A stretch of DNA of 64,000 nucleotides from Valencia hispanica (taxonomy: Eukaryota; Chordata; Actinopteri; Cyprinodontiformes; Valenciidae). The DNA is taken from NCBI GenBank assembly GCA_963556495.2, contig OY747702.1:17270403-17334402 (forward strand), written 5' to 3'. This document shows, piece after piece, positions 1 to 12,915 of this stretch (its first letter is position 1; every line of letters begins with the position of its first letter). The translations under genes and the position numbers were made by a program. Under the pieces are notes generated by a model. The model saw only the letters and a program-made list of their open reading frames with translations. It had not been told where the DNA came from and searched no databases.

Positions 1-1604
1 ACAAATTTAGCAACTTTTTTGGTGTTTTTGGAGACTCTGACATAAAGAACATATCCTTGTTACTTGTCTCACCGAGCAGGGGTGCTGCTGTAGGCTTCTC
101 TCCTGTCCTAGAGCACTTACAGCAGGCAGCCAGTCCTCTGGCTGATCCTACCCGTGCATACATGTAAATGTAAAACAATTTCTGTCAAAAATAAACGACA
201 GCACACTAAATAAATCACCGATTTCACTATCATAACGTCAGTCACCTACCTCGTCCACTATTGACCCTTCTCCACTAGTGTCGGCTCAGCCGGGGCCAGG
301 TCGGGTCGGCACAGAACGGCCTGGTTGTGTTTCCATCGCCTTCTCAGGAACGGGGGCAGTGGGCGAGGACATGGGCGGGCTCAGCGTATCAAAGTTCTAG
401 TAGAAATGAGCCATTACTAACCGTTTTCTGACATAACAGATTCCGATGCTGGAGCCGGTATCTAGCCCTCTCTCTCTCCCGTTGCTCGCCGGCCTTTTAC
501 CATAAATGCCGTCCATTTCTGCAAAGCACTTCCAGTGCTTGCGGTCTGCCCCACCCCGGCTGTTGTGGTTCTTCACGGCCAATATTTGCAATTTCTTTTA
601 CTTTTTTTTACTTTTTTTACTTTCCCCCAGCACTCTTTTGAACCATGCATCGCCGTTCTCTGTGACATCACTTCACACACACACCACCAGGCCAAACAGT
701 GGCTACCACGATCTAGGTAGAAGGGAGAGTGACGTCACTTTACTGGACCAATCAGTCCATAAGTGGGCATGTTGACTGCAAAAAATGTAATAAAAAAAAT
801 GATTCCACTCTCCTACATTGTCCATTACAACTACATGCACATTATGAAAATGAAGCGAACCTGTCATAGTCATGACTTCTAATAACTTTGGTACAGCAAT
901 TAGCTACTTTCCATGCTGAGGAGTTGGCAACACTGGAAGAGTAAGTCAGAGAGCAAATGAAGGAGGATTCAAATAATATAGAGTGGAGGGGTAGTTATCA
1001 TCCATTTATTGTTATCAAGTTGAACTGCTCCATATATCGTGATATTGATTTGAGGCCATATCGCCCAGCCCTAGTGCATTCATTGATTGGAATAAGATCG
1101 GATTTTTGAGTTCCTGCTTAGTCTCAGGTCAGCCTATTTCGTGGTGTACCTCTAACCCTGATAGCCTCATGTAGCCTCAACCCAAACTTTTTATTTATTA
1201 CATTTATTGATCTCTTGAAGAAATTAATGTAAACTTCTAAATATATGTTTAATCTATTTTTATTTTCATTCAATAAATTATTTATTAAGAGTTAGATTAC
1301 TATCCAGTGGCAGCAAATCATTCAACAAAACCCAAACCTGAATACATTTGTGTTTTCCAATTGAAGTCAATCTAACTCATGGTTCAGTTGTTTTTGTGAG
1401 TCTAGCTGACAGCTGTGGTCCCTTCTACACTCCTTTTTTTTTTACCTGAGGCAAATATTTAAATCCACAGAAGCATGTTTCAGCCTTCACTTCGTTTTCC
1501 TTCTCCTCCTTATTTCTTTGTATGCCATCTTCTCCTCCGGATTCTGTCTGCTCTTTCTCTCTCTTCCTGTCATTCCTCTTCTCTCTTCTTTTGCCATCCT
1601 TCAG
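1..1604 (+). other. ppp3ca intron with MITE-like patches
   Basis: I see no earlier ppp3ca exon here. About 260-770 is GC-rich and resembles a fish non-autonomous DNA element with 'fixed-cost' GC ends. 1030-1072 is the end of a common fish repeat that reads ggctgggcgatatgg on the minus strand. Both are recognised only by appearance. Confidence 0.4.
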
Positions 1605-1652
1605 CTACCATTGAGGCCATTGAGGCTATCGAGACAGTTAAGGACGATGAAG
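1605..1652 (+). CDS. ppp3ca: ppp3ca penultimate coding exon (short, probably alternative cassette)
   Basis: A 48-nt exon between a pyrimidine-rich acceptor (ccttcag) and donor AG|gtaaaa. With the flanking phase it encodes [16 protein letters not shown](A). In mammals the corresponding ten-residue segment (ATVEAIEADE) is an alternatively spliced 30-nt exon. This copy keeps the frame (48 nt) and is six codons longer, so inclusion or skipping would both leave the downstream autoinhibitory exon in frame. Confidence 0.85.
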
Positions 1653-4600
1653 GTAAAATCCCTCTCATTTCACCGTGCGCGCTCAGCCGCTATGCCTGTG
1701 AGGTCATAGATCTCCTGTACCCACAATGCACCCGGCTCTTTTAACGGCATCAGCGCTCACAACTAAAGCTTAAAACCACTTCATGCTGGGGCCGCCACAT
1801 GAAACTCACAAATAATACACATACATCTCTTTTTCCTTCTCCTGGGAACACCACATTGTCTCCGCCACACACACAAACATTTCTTTACATCCCCACCACA
1901 AGACATGTTTCCTTAAACACATCCATAAAACCAAAAAGAGTTGTCATGGATACTCTGATGTCTCAGTGTGTCTTTTCTTGATGTTTGAGGGATGATGTAG
2001 GTCTGTATATATTAAACATGCAATCAATCTGTCTCCATACAAGCAGAACACAAGTTGGCTGTGATCATAATAGAAAGAAAAATATGATTTTTAGGAAATA
2101 TCTGTGTTGAATTCCAGCTTTTCAGCCTCCTTCAGCAGCTGGTCACATGGCAGATGTGCAGAAATAAAGTTTGGCAAGAAGAAGATCTGCGCACGTGTCA
2201 TGTGATGGCATATGAAGGGAAACTTCTTTTTAAAAAAGCTGATATCTGGTTCTGTAAATTTTTTCGGGGAAATGCAGTGCTGTGGAAACGTTTTTCTCCC
2301 CTTTCATATTTCTTCTTTTTTTGTCACACTTGCATGTTTCAGATCATGTTTCGGTGAAACTGAACTAAACTGTCCAATCACAGTTAATTCATAATTTAAC
2401 AAGGGAAGCTATCAATTTTTTGTTACACAGACCCAGGCTGGTTTGGATTGGGATTTTTTTTTCCTTGAGAAATAAATTCATAATTTGAAAACAGTATTTG
2501 CCATTGATTGAAGTCATCTTTTTCTGATATTAAGGAGGACATATTATGCAAATGTCACTTTTTTCATCCTTTTGTATTGCCATTTTCGTCTCTACTGCCG
2601 CTATAAACACTCCAAACATGCATAAAAACCATCCATCTACTTTTTTTCCTTTGCAAATTTTTGCTGTCAGAAATGTTGTCCCACTACCAGCCTTTTGAAT
2701 AAGTGCCTAATTGTGTCGTCACAAGAAGTTGACTTTGCATATAACCGGCCATCACATGTCAAACTCCACCTACCAATTCCATGCCATTCTCATGTGTTGC
2801 AAATCCGCAGCCTAATAACAAGATGGGTGGGCGTGGTCTGCAGCAACTAATTTGCATAAAAGTGACAGAGCCCGCTTATTCTGAAAGGGACTGAAATTGT
2901 CAAGAACTGAGCTGGTGAGACCGCTTTATGTGAGAGTGACTTTGTGCAAAGAACTTCATTGATATGTTTTATTCAGACCATAGACCTATTATTACTTGTT
3001 TAAAAAGATGCATAATATGTCCCCTTTAAAACACGTTGGACAATCAGAAACATTTTACAGTGGGTGTGACAAAGAAAACTAGTAACAGAAGGATATCTGT
3101 AAGGGGGCAAATATTTTTTCTCACCCCTGTATGCATCTCTGTAGTTCTAAATCCTGCATAAGGTGCTTGAGACGTGTAACAGAAAAAAACTGTTCAAACT
3201 GAAAGGTCTGAGATGTTCTTTTGGGCTACTGAACAGATTGTTGTCATGGCTTCTGTGCTGAGTGAAGTACTTGGTGATCTGTCTGCATGTTTTAGTTAGC
3301 GATACCGCTTTGTGTGTAGTGCTGTCTTTAGCTTACCTAAAGTACAGTCCATAATTTGTTTATTTGAAGAAATTATGGAAGTCCCCTGTGTTATATTTTT
3401 GCTTTCATGTACTTATCTTTTATCGCTGATGTTGCGGAATGTGTTTTGGAGTAAATGCAGAAGCATTTTGACAGTCGCCTTTGTTCAAACTTGATGCTGG
3501 TCTCTGCAGACAGACAAGTTTGCTAATTTTAAATCTTAGATATTTCTGTTTTACAGCAAGACGGCACAATGCATGCTTTAATCTGGATTTAAATTATGAT
3601 TTGACTTTATTCAAGGCAAATTCAAAAAATTTTCAGTCTTTCAGAGTATTTAGTTTAGCTATATGTCCAAGATCTGAGCAGGTGATATGCTCAGAGACCA
3701 TGAAATGATCCTCCTAGAGAAGACGCTGCTCCTGAACTGTGTGAAACTTCTCAAACTTACACATTAAGTTTAACTTACACATTACCACCGTTACAGAACA
3801 AACTTACAATATTTAAAATATGAGATGTGTTTGTCTAGTTTTACTTGTTTTTCTTTTTCCTCATTGGGTTGGAAGGGGCGGGGGATAGTAATGATTTTCT
3901 GTTTCAGTGTTTCAACACTGTGGAGTGACTCATTGGGGCTGCTTATAGCTCTTCTTCTAAAATTACAATTACAGTCAGCACACAATGAGTCAGTTACAGA
4001 GCTCTAGCTATTCATGAAATGCACTTTCAGTCTAATAGTTCCTGATACAGACACCGAGCGCTGGAAAAGGATTTAAACCCCCACTTGAATGTTTTAAAAA
4101 AAATTCCCTTTACAAGAAACTTCAGTGTATTTTATGGGGATTTTATGCAATAAACCAACATAAAATAAAGCGTTAATAAGAAGGAAAGTGCTAGAAAAAG
4201 ATGCCTGGTTTTCAGGTGGTTGCACTGGGATTAAGGTAACTGAATTCAAATGCATGTACGATTTAGTTTTTATCTTTAAAAACTTTTAATAACTACGTGT
4301 CCATTTTCCCTTTTTTGTTGTTATGTCACCTAAAACTACGATTAAACATATTCAAGGTTGTGGTTGTAAACATAAAAAGAGGCTCCACAGTTAACGAGAA
4401 GGGCTGAGATAAAGTTAAGAAAATAACCAGACCTGAATTGTTTTAGTGGAAGGCTCCTTTAAGAAAAACCATGAAGTCGTTGACTGAACACATTAAGAAG
4501 GAAAAACAATTCACGGTCATAAAATCGAGGTGTTTGATCAGATCTAATCAAATTCAAACAGAATCAACCAATTGAATTACTAGTGCATTGTGCGTTGTAC

Positions 4601-5459
4601 TTTCGCTTCCATCACATTTGCGGGTTAGGAAATAATGTTAGAATCGGATACCCCTAAAATAAAAAAAGCATCCCTTGAACAAACGCCTGACTGTCCAAAA
4701 TCAGAAGTGTTTTAAGGACATAGCTTCTTTGCAGCTGTGCTTCTTTGAATCGGTGTTTTGCCACCGGGTGTCTCAGACTCCTGATCAATGACCGGTTTAT
4801 GGTCTGTGCCACCCCCATGGTGAGCCTGGGCCAGAATAATCCCAGCTCAGCATTCAGACAACAGATCAGCAGAGACTCCCCTGAGTGTGCTGATGTTGGT
4901 ATAAGAGCCGTGGAGATGTGGCAGAACGTTGTTTATCCAAACCCTGATCTGAACCTCAACTAGAAGCAGCAGGCTTAAAGTCATCTATATGTCTTTAGCC
5001 ATGAATTCCCATATTCAATTGGAAAAAACAAACAAAAACAATATTCCCTTATGCATTCATGTCACAATTGCAATTTAATTCATTCAGAACCACAAAGGGT
5101 TTGGATACACACAGGTCTGCTCACCGTTTTGGTAAATTTTAACTGTGTGTGTGTATGTGTGTGTGTGTGTATGTGCGCGTGCGTGTGTTTGTGTGTGTGT
5201 GCGCATGTCTGTGTGTGTGCGTGTCTGTGTGTGTGTGGGTGCGCGCGTGCGTGCGCGTGTGTGTGTGTGCGTGTCTGCAGCCATCCGAGGCTTTTCTCCG
5301 CAGCACCGGATCAGCAGCTTCGAGGAGGCCAAAGGTCTGGACCGGATCAACGAGAGGATGCCGCCTCGACGCGACGCCATCAACAGCGTGGGCCTGTCGA
5401 TGGGCCGCATGAACATGGGCGAGCCCAACGGGACCGACAACAACAGCAATATCCAGTGA
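1605..5459 (+). CDS. ppp3ca: Calcineurin A catalytic subunit alpha, C-terminal two coding exons (partial gene)
   Basis: Ca2+/calmodulin-dependent Ser/Thr phosphatase catalytic subunit; it pairs with calcineurin B and dephosphorylates NFAT and other cytosolic substrates. Only the regulatory tail is in the window: exons 1605-1652 and 5281-5459 join in phase (G|CT at the start, G|CC at the junction) and end at TGA 5457-5459. The last exon encodes the autoinhibitory segment [20 protein letters not shown], identical to the vertebrate calcineurin A family as I know it, and the protein ends in [10 protein letters not shown]. The ending resembles the alpha isoform (NIQ) rather than beta (TAQ) or gamma. 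Phosphatase, CnB-binding and CaM-binding exons lie left of the window. The family is certain; the alpha assignment is likely. Confidence 0.93.
2530..3029. mobile_element. TTAA-flanked MITE, copy 1 (ppp3ca intron)
   Basis: Terminal inverted repeats: left ggaggacatattatgc (2534-) and, at the right, gcataatatgtccccttt (to 3025), flanked by TTAA at 2530-2533 and 3026-3029. It is non-coding, about 490 bp. A second copy lies at 57871-58401. TTAA target sites are typical of piggyBac-type elements, so that class is my inference; hAT-like MITEs are an alternative. Confidence 0.65.
5144..5278 (+). repeat. (TG)n-rich microsatellite abutting the ppp3ca last-exon acceptor
   Basis: Imperfect TG/GC dinucleotide repeat running straight into CTGCAG. 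There is no AG dinucleotide from 5115 until the acceptor AG at 5279-5280. Confidence 0.95.
5281..5459 (+). CDS. ppp3ca: ppp3ca last coding exon (autoinhibitory domain and C-terminus)
   Basis: Begins CC ATC CGA right after CTGCAG and encodes [19 protein letters not shown]... through NSNIQ and the TGA stop. The acceptor is preceded not by a pyrimidine tract but by about 135 nt of TG/GC-rich dinucleotide repeat. Confidence 0.93.
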
Positions 5460-7930
5460 TGAACAGAACAAGCGCTCCCACCTGCCTGCAGTCTCTACAG
5501 TGATACCATATTTATCCAGTTGTGTACATAGGCATATATACAGCAGAAGAAAAATACATCGCACACACACGCACACACACACAAGGCAGCAGTACATACA
5601 GCACACTACACATACATGATTAAATAGCCCCTTCCCTGTTGCCCTCAGCTGTTATTTAAAGGCATGAGCGTAGCCGGACTTTACCACAGAGAGGCTGAGG
5701 GTCTTTTCTGAACTGATGGGCCCGGTTCTTCAGAACCAAGACCCCCCTGTACCCGCACAACAACAAGGAGAGGAACTCCGAGTGCAGATCAGGACTCTCA
5801 GGAGAGCTGCTGCTGTTTGCCGCGTGTCTGGGGATCCCTCGGGTGGGTTTGATGGTGTCAGCGTGATGTGCCTGCGTCAGTCGGTGTCGTGCTGTTTGGG
5901 GAGGGTGGGCGGGATCCAGGTGAGGGCCTGGACGGTATAGGGGCTGGAAGCCTTTTCAAATTAAACAGCTTGCTTCTTCTTTATTTTCCTGTTTGGATCC
6001 AAGCGACAGGGAGGGGAAGCAGACGTGGGTTGATTTTACAGAGCTTTTGGACATGCCTGCCTGCGTGTGTGCACTCACACACACGCTTTGACTTGTAAGT
6101 TGTCTGTAGGAATTTGTATGGAAAAGCCTTTCTTTTTTTTTATGTTTGCAGCTCGGATCAACAGAGTCAACTCTTGGCTGGTGAAGTGTCAGGAGATAAT
6201 CTCAGCTGCAGTCCAATCTGAGCCCTCGTTTTCCTTTTCTTCAGCGGAGGAGATTCCCGTGTGCTTTTGTAGCTCGTACACGGTCTCCACTTAAGAATCG
6301 AGTGGAGGATTCCCACCCCTCAATCCAGACCTCTTGTTCCCTGCCAAGTTGGCTCTCAAGAAAGGCTTAAAGACCAGCTCATGTTTGAGCACCCCCCCCC
6401 CCCAATACTATCTGTTGCATGTAAATACATAGAGGTTTTATCACAGGGTGCAAGATGCAGTATAGTAGAAGAAGAATGCGTTATATATGTGTGTGATTGA
6501 GGGGTTTAAAATGTGAAGTCATGCTCTTCATCCTCTTCTGCATCCTCCTTTCTTCCCGTGTCGCTGCCTGCTGCCAAACAGCAGCGATGGCCGTGAATCG
6601 CCGGCCTCCAAAGCAGGAGGTGATATCATTCAGAGGAAACAGACTCTTCTGGTGAAGGAAGCAGCCAAAGCAGTAAGAAGTCTGAGGATTAAGGTCTTTG
6701 TAAAGCATTTATATTCACGCATCAATGCATGCAAAGTTAAGTTCTTTGATAATAATGTGAAGATTATATTTGTGCTATGTGGTTCGCTATGATAGGAAGT
6801 TTTTTTTTCTGTTTCTTTTTTTCTGGCTAATATAAGCAAACAGAGGTATAACTAATCATTTATTTTGTACATATTGTTAATTTAATTTCCAATTTTTTTT
6901 CTATTATTTTGTGTATTATTTTTCTTTTTCACAACTCTCGGTTTGTTTGGACGTTGTACAGAATGACGGTACGCTACTATTCAGAGTGTCAAGTCCACAT
7001 TTTCTCCTCTTTTTCTTCGCCATTGTACAGGAGTTGTTTTGAACGGTAAACATGAATAACGAATATTAAACTAGCATCGACGATTGACCATTCTATATAC
7101 CGAGGCACAGGCATTCAGGCAGCCGAAAGCATGATTGCATGGTTAAAATTTGCGCTGTTCAAAAGCAAAAAGCAGCAGACACATTTTAACAGACGAGCCG
7201 GTGTGTCACAATTTAAGGGAAAAACGTGTATTCTCTTTCATCATTGATGATTCCTCTTGTTATTTGATGATATTTATGATTCTATGATTATTATGGTTCT
7301 ATTTATTATGGACATTATTCTTAATATTAAGCTCTCTCTCTCTCTCTCTCTCTCTGCTGGTTACTCCTCATGTTGCGTTGCTCCTTGGTTGATTTTGTGC
7401 TTCTTTGGGTGAGGTGAACCCCCCTGGGACACCCTGTGCCATAGAAATTGTGCCACGGTTCTGAATCTTTCTATCTTTTCGTATTTCTTTCTTAATTTTT
7501 TTTTTCTTGCTGGTTCTCTTTGTTCATTACAGTTTCTGTTGTTAATTTCTTCAGTTTTTTGTTTTCTTTCTGTTGTTTATTTAATTTATTTTTTGTTAAT
7601 TTTTCGCTTCTTTTATGTTTGTTTCTTTTGTTTATTTCTTTTTTCTTTTGTTTATTTGTTTCTTTAGCATTTCTTTTATTCCCTTGATGTTGCTATTTAT
7701 TTATTTAGTTTTTTGTTTGTTTGTTACTTTTGAGTTAATCCTGTTCATTACTTTGTAACATTTGTGGTTTTTGTTTACTTTTTGTTTATTTCTTTCATGT
7801 TTCTTTTATCTTTGTTTCTTTCTGTTTTTTTGTTTTTGTTTTTGCTGAATCCCCAGTCACTAACACTGTAAGCATGACCCATGGGACGATCCACTTTTTT
7901 ACTCTTGAATAAAATATGCATGAACCTTTG
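5460..7930 (+). other. ppp3ca: ppp3ca 3' untranslated region
   Basis: About 2.5 kb without a gene-like ORF, comparable with the long 3'UTR of mammalian PPP3CA. It contains a C-run near 6391, a Pumilio-type TGTAAATA (6420-6427), a (TC)n run near 7331-7353, and a strikingly T-rich stretch at about 7490-7850. AATAAA at 7908-7913 is the best candidate polyadenylation signal. The 3' end is inferred, not demonstrated. Confidence 0.7.
7908..7913 (+). terminator. ppp3ca: Candidate poly(A) signal of ppp3ca
   Basis: AATAAA in ttgAATAAAatatgc after the T-rich 3'UTR stretch. It is the first canonical hexamer I noticed at a length fitting the gene. Confidence 0.55.
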
Positions 7931-10057
7931 GTATGGATTATGAGTGTTTATTTCTTTTTCACTGAGCACACACACAGACTGTTGCAAAATCTTCTGCATC
8001 TGGGTTACTGGCGGGACCGGTTATACAACTGCATTGAAAATTTTCTGAAGCGTTAAGTTTATTTTTGGTTAATAGTCAAACTGAAAATACTAGATGTTAC
8101 ACAACGGTGTTTCACACCAGAATCTTATACCAGAGAGCTAGTTTGAATAGTTTAGTTTTGAATAGTGTAATGTAAAAAAACAGATAAATACAGTTCGATT
8201 AAAAGAACCAATTTTAAAATGTGTTCACATGAGACATAACGGTAATCATAATGGTTATATTAATAGTAAACAGATCAGTCCAAAAATTAAAGATGTCATT
8301 TGATTGTGATTTGATTATTAGGGAAAAAAGACTTTTCAGACTTAAAAAGTAAAAACAAACTGAAGAGATGTCATTTTCTTTTAAGATATCCGTTTAAGCA
8401 AACATGCTACTTGTTTATACAGCCTGTGTATTTCTCTCAGGTGTTTCAAGGGTCCAAAATGTCGATAAAAAGTAAATATACACATGAATCCAAAGTTTAA
8501 GTTGCTTTAAGAAATAACAAAAGAATGAGACCATCTGTCAGCTTGCACTATCTTCAAACAGAATTACATTTTATGGATAAAGAAAAGAAATGCCAAATGT
8601 TGTGTACTGTGTGGTGTTATTCACAGAGAATGCTGGATTTGTCATTTTGTAGCCCTAAAAGTTGAGCTTTCTAACGTGGTGGACCTTTTGACACGGTCTG
8701 TTTCAACTAAAACAGAGGTGTTCCTTATTACTGAAACTCATGGAGGTTTGGATTATTTAAGTACTGTGACGGAGGAAAGAAAAAATAAATGCAAGAAAAA
8801 AAAAACTGGAATCAAATTGGGTTTCAGCTTCTTGTTTTTTACACTTGCAGCTGATGTGACTCGAAACAGTTCTGGTTTCTGTTATCAAGTGCGTAATAAA
8901 AGAGACAGAGAAGATACAGATACAAGACAAAAGCCCCTGATTACCAAACAGCAATAGCATGTTTAAACAACCAATGGCAACACAATTATGGTGTTATGGT
9001 GTTTGACACTGATGGACTGAATACAAAGTTAGCTGAAAAGTTTTCCCGACCCATAAAGAACTCAAGGGTAATATGGCTCAAGCTGTTTTTGGGGTTTTCT
9101 TGGCCCGATACAGTAAATGTGAATTTACAATAAACACATCAGCAGTACAAATATCAAGCAGGAAAAAAATGCTGCTCTTTATACATTTACATTCATCATT
9201 ATGCACAAATCTTACTGTAACAGGAGAGGCAACGGTGGCCTGATGAGGAGAGGGGGTCAGATGAGATGGTTGGTTAAAGCAAGGGTGTCCAAATCTTTTG
9301 CCAAGCGGGTCAAACTCGAGAAGTTAAACTACCAGCAGGGTCACAATTATTTACATTTATTTCAAGAGAAAAATTATGTCTGTTGTAATGTTTTCTGTTT
9401 TCTTCCCATATGCTATTTTATTTAATCTATTTTGACCTAATTTATTTTCATGCCCCGTATGGGTCACTCATATATCAAAAATGTTAGCTGTATTTTGTCG
9501 AGTTGAATGAATGGGTGCACCCAAGTCTGCTGGAGGTCAGGGGCCAGATAAAATCAATTCACAGTCTGCAAATGGCCTTCAAGTTGCACTTTTGTTCTAC
9601 TTTCCTTTATTCCTTTTTATAAAAGGGTTAAATAAATTGGTAGCTGATGATTAGGTAAGAGACTTCGGAGGTGACTAATAGTACTAGACAAGCAGCAAGG
9701 TGTGCTTGATTAGTCAGAGCATCAACAGCAGGGGAAAAAAAACCCTCGAGGTCTTTCCATGAATGAATGGATAACCACAGCTGGAAAATTCCCACCTGTT
9801 GGGACAACAGCTAGTTGTTGTGCAAGGAGGAGGAGCACAGCCCCACAAACACGTACACTTCCAGTGAAAGACAGGAATAAAATTGAAACTCAATGAAAAG
9901 GAGGAAATAAAACCTTCCACAGCACACGTGGACTTGTTAGTTCACCACAGTCTTCTTTGAATATAATCACTAAACCAGTCAGTTAAACCAACGCTCTCTT
10001 GACCCCAACAACCTTACTGGAGCAGGTGGGATTCATTATCAAAACAGGGATAGTCTG
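7931..10057. other. Intergenic sequence, no gene seen
   Basis: AT-rich, with only short spurious ORFs. 9270-9345 (gggtgtccaaatcttttgcc) looks like a fragment of a common fish repeat. Nothing else is supportable. Confidence 0.5.
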
Positions 10058-11015
10058 AAGCCTAGTTTATACTTCTCCATCAGCGGAGGAGTGGTGGCAC
10101 GCCGTCCGCCGTCGCAAGGGCTCTGCAGCAGGCCCGCCGAGGGTGAGGCAGACACGCCCAGTTTTTTAAATGTTCGTTGAAAGCTATGGAGAGCACAAGC
10201 CTGTGATTGTTGGAGGCACACCACTTCCTTTAAATTTGCCAACAGCACCGCCATTTACAGTAAAACAGAGAGCACGGAAGGTATCTAGCAGCAGACATGG
10301 AACAGATCGAAGAACGTCTTGAATAAGACAAGTCATGAGTGTTTTGCGTCCGATACGATAGCGAAAAGTGAGAAGCTTTTTCTCATATTTGTCCACAAAA
10401 AGTTCTATTGAGTATCGGAAGAGGCAGAAGTTTCTCAAGTCAAGGGTTTTAGTTTCAAAATAAAAAAGGAAATACACTGTTGATGATCATGACTGCAATG
10501 GTGGCAGGACCTCCCCAGAAAAGCGCTACGCCCCCTGTCAATATCTCTGTCAATAAACCTGCCGATGGATGAGAAGGGCTGGACGATATCGAAAAAGAGC
10601 ATATTGATGAAGGAAATAGTCATAATTATCGATAATTATTGATAACCTGATGTTGATAACTTTGCTGATGGTAGGATTTCCTGTTTTATTTTGTTCATTA
10701 TTGTTACGTTTAGTGTTGATGTGTGTATCGGTTAAAAAATAGACGCAACATGTACCTGCTGGTGATCTACTGGAATATTTTTTCGGGACAATTTCCTCTG
10801 CCGCTGTGACATCTTTTGCAGTTCAAGTCATTTGCTCTCTTTTGTGGTTTAAGAAGAGCCTGGGCTTGGTGACGGAGCATGGCTGAGTCTGTGTTTGTGA
10901 TTGGAGTAAATGACTGTAGTATTAAGTTACCCAATGGGCTACGATGAAAAAATTATTTTATTGAACTTTATGTCTATCGATTGATATATATTGTTATTGA
11001 TTTATCTCCAGGCCT
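10058..11015. mobile_element. Probable non-autonomous DNA-transposon pieces
   Basis: 10058-10090 (agcctagtttatacttctcc) is an inverted match of 56905-56930, the end of another copy in a brd8 intron, so this is a repeat terminus. From about 10575 the sequence starts gggctggacgatatcg with many cgataatt-type motifs, typical of a common fish 'gggctgggcgatat' MITE. Right boundaries are unclear. Confidence 0.4.
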
Positions 11016-12399
11016 ATGCAGAAGTATTAACAGAGCTTAGATCCTTCAATGTAACAGGAAAATGGGATGAGGGTTTACAGTTACACAGTTATTTAAGAAG
11101 AGCTTTAAATTAATTCATGGGAATAAAGTGTTTGAGCTTAAATGACTTTTATTCCAGTGTCATGTGAGTTCTTGTTGATGGAGTCCAGGCAAGAACTCGT
11201 AATTGTTATTGAGGGTATGTTTAGGATGATTACAAGGGTACTTACAGAAAACAAGAAAAGCACTTGGAGAGTGCAGACCTCCACCAAGCCTGCTCAGTCT
11301 TCCCGCCAAAATCCAATCCCTTATTCCTGGTCCCACTGCGGACATTTCCTCCACCAAGGCAGCTCAGTAATAAGCTAATAACGATGATCATGAGGACACA
11401 TGGAATAAAACAGAGGAACGGTCGGAGCCATTGGAGTAGAAGAGCTGAAATATACTGTGGAGTGAAGAATGATAAAGGAACCTGAGGAGCTAATCAAGGT
11501 AACCTGCTGCAGGTGGGAGAGAGAGTGAGTAGAGGGAGATTAGGAGAAGACTTGCAGCTGGGAAGGGAAGTAGAATGGTAGGGAGGAAATAAACAGAACA
11601 GGAGAGACAGAGAAACAAAAGGTGACCTACCAAGCAGAAAGAAACTCTAATCAAAGAATAATCCTAAATGCATAATGATAATAAACAGAAAACTAACACA
11701 GAAGAATGAACTAAAAATAGCAAGATCTAAGAAAATACATATCAAAACAGAAGCACAAATACAAACTCAAAGTTCAAAGACCTATGGGTCAATACTTTCC
11801 AGGACCAAGGTGCAGCCTAAGACACAGCTTTTATACCAAGTTCTTAGCAGATTTTGGGGACATTGTAGAAAAGCTGATGTGATGAGGGGGTATTGTGTTC
11901 ACTCCTGACTGAAAGCATGAGATGAAGCAAGTATGGGGCTAGCTTGCCTCAGGCAGCTTTATAAATGAATACAAGCCAGCGTTGCCTCCTCTGTTTTAGT
12001 GAAGGCCACGAGAGCAAGGCAAAAAGTTCACAGTGGTGAGTCCTGAAGGTGGTGTTTTTTAATAAAACACAAAGCAGTGTGAAATACTGTATCCAGACAA
12101 CGGAGAACTGTCGAAGATGCATTCACGTACGTAATATCTCTATAGTCCAACGCATTCAGAAAAGTTGCTTGCATAAGCTTTTTTCTCACATCAGGCTTCA
12201 GGCATGATTTGTGTCAATATCAGAATCCGAGGACAGCTTTGAGCTTTGAGCATGTTCCATATGAGGTGAAAGGACAATTTTTCATCACATAGTCACCTCA
12301 GACGTTTGTTAGAGATCATTAATGAGCTGGCAGACAGAGGGAAGTCATTGGCGAAAAAGATACATTAAAAGTCCAGGTTAAACTTTGCCACCAGCAAAT

Positions 12400-12863
12400 A
12401 AGTGGATATGTGGAAGAAGGTGCCCTGGACAGATAAGTCCATAACCTTGATACCTGGTAGTAGCAGCAGCATCATGCTGTGGTATAGTTGATGGATGGAG
12501 CTGAATACAGGGCAGTGCTGGAAGACAACCTGTCACAGGCTTAAAAAAGACACGAAGCTGGTGCGGAGGTTCACCTTCCTGCTGGACAACAGCCCCAAAC
12601 ATGCATCCAGAGCTACACTGGAATGGTTTGGGCAATGCATGTTCAGACATTGTAGAAAAACGTTGGCCATTCTCTTGATGTACACAGCTAGCAGAGATAT
12701 GCCCCCAAATACTTGCAGGTTTAAATACAGCATATAAGTCCTCTACAAATGACTTGTAAGGATAATTATCACTTAAAATCCCAAAAAGTATGTTGCAATG
12801 TTTCCCTGTAAAGTGTAAAAAATTGCAGGGCACAAGGAGTTTGAATACTTTTGTAAGGCACTG
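12400..12863 (+). pseudogene. Tc1-like transposon relic
   Basis: The plus strand carries degraded Tc1-type transposase sequence: cagcatcatgctgtgg, gcggaggttcaccttcct followed by a dgacaac-type codon run, and aaacatgcatccagagc (the QQDN.PKH.A region of the family). The right end is ttttgtaaggcactg at 12849-12863 next to TA, the usual Tc1 terminus. Many stops; inactive. The left end was not found. Confidence 0.6.
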
Positions 12864-12915
12864 TAGATTTGCAACTGTAGGACTTATCTCTGTCATTTAC
12901 CTTTTTTCCAACAGG

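Noticed and set aside
5051..5606. Several overlapping Cys/Val- or His/Thr-rich ORFs of 87-155 codons
   Set aside because: They are translations of the (TG)n microsatellite and of the ppp3ca exon in wrong frames.
12378..12896. 172-codon minus-strand ORF
   Set aside because: Opposite strand of a Tc1-like transposase relic; no motif of its own.
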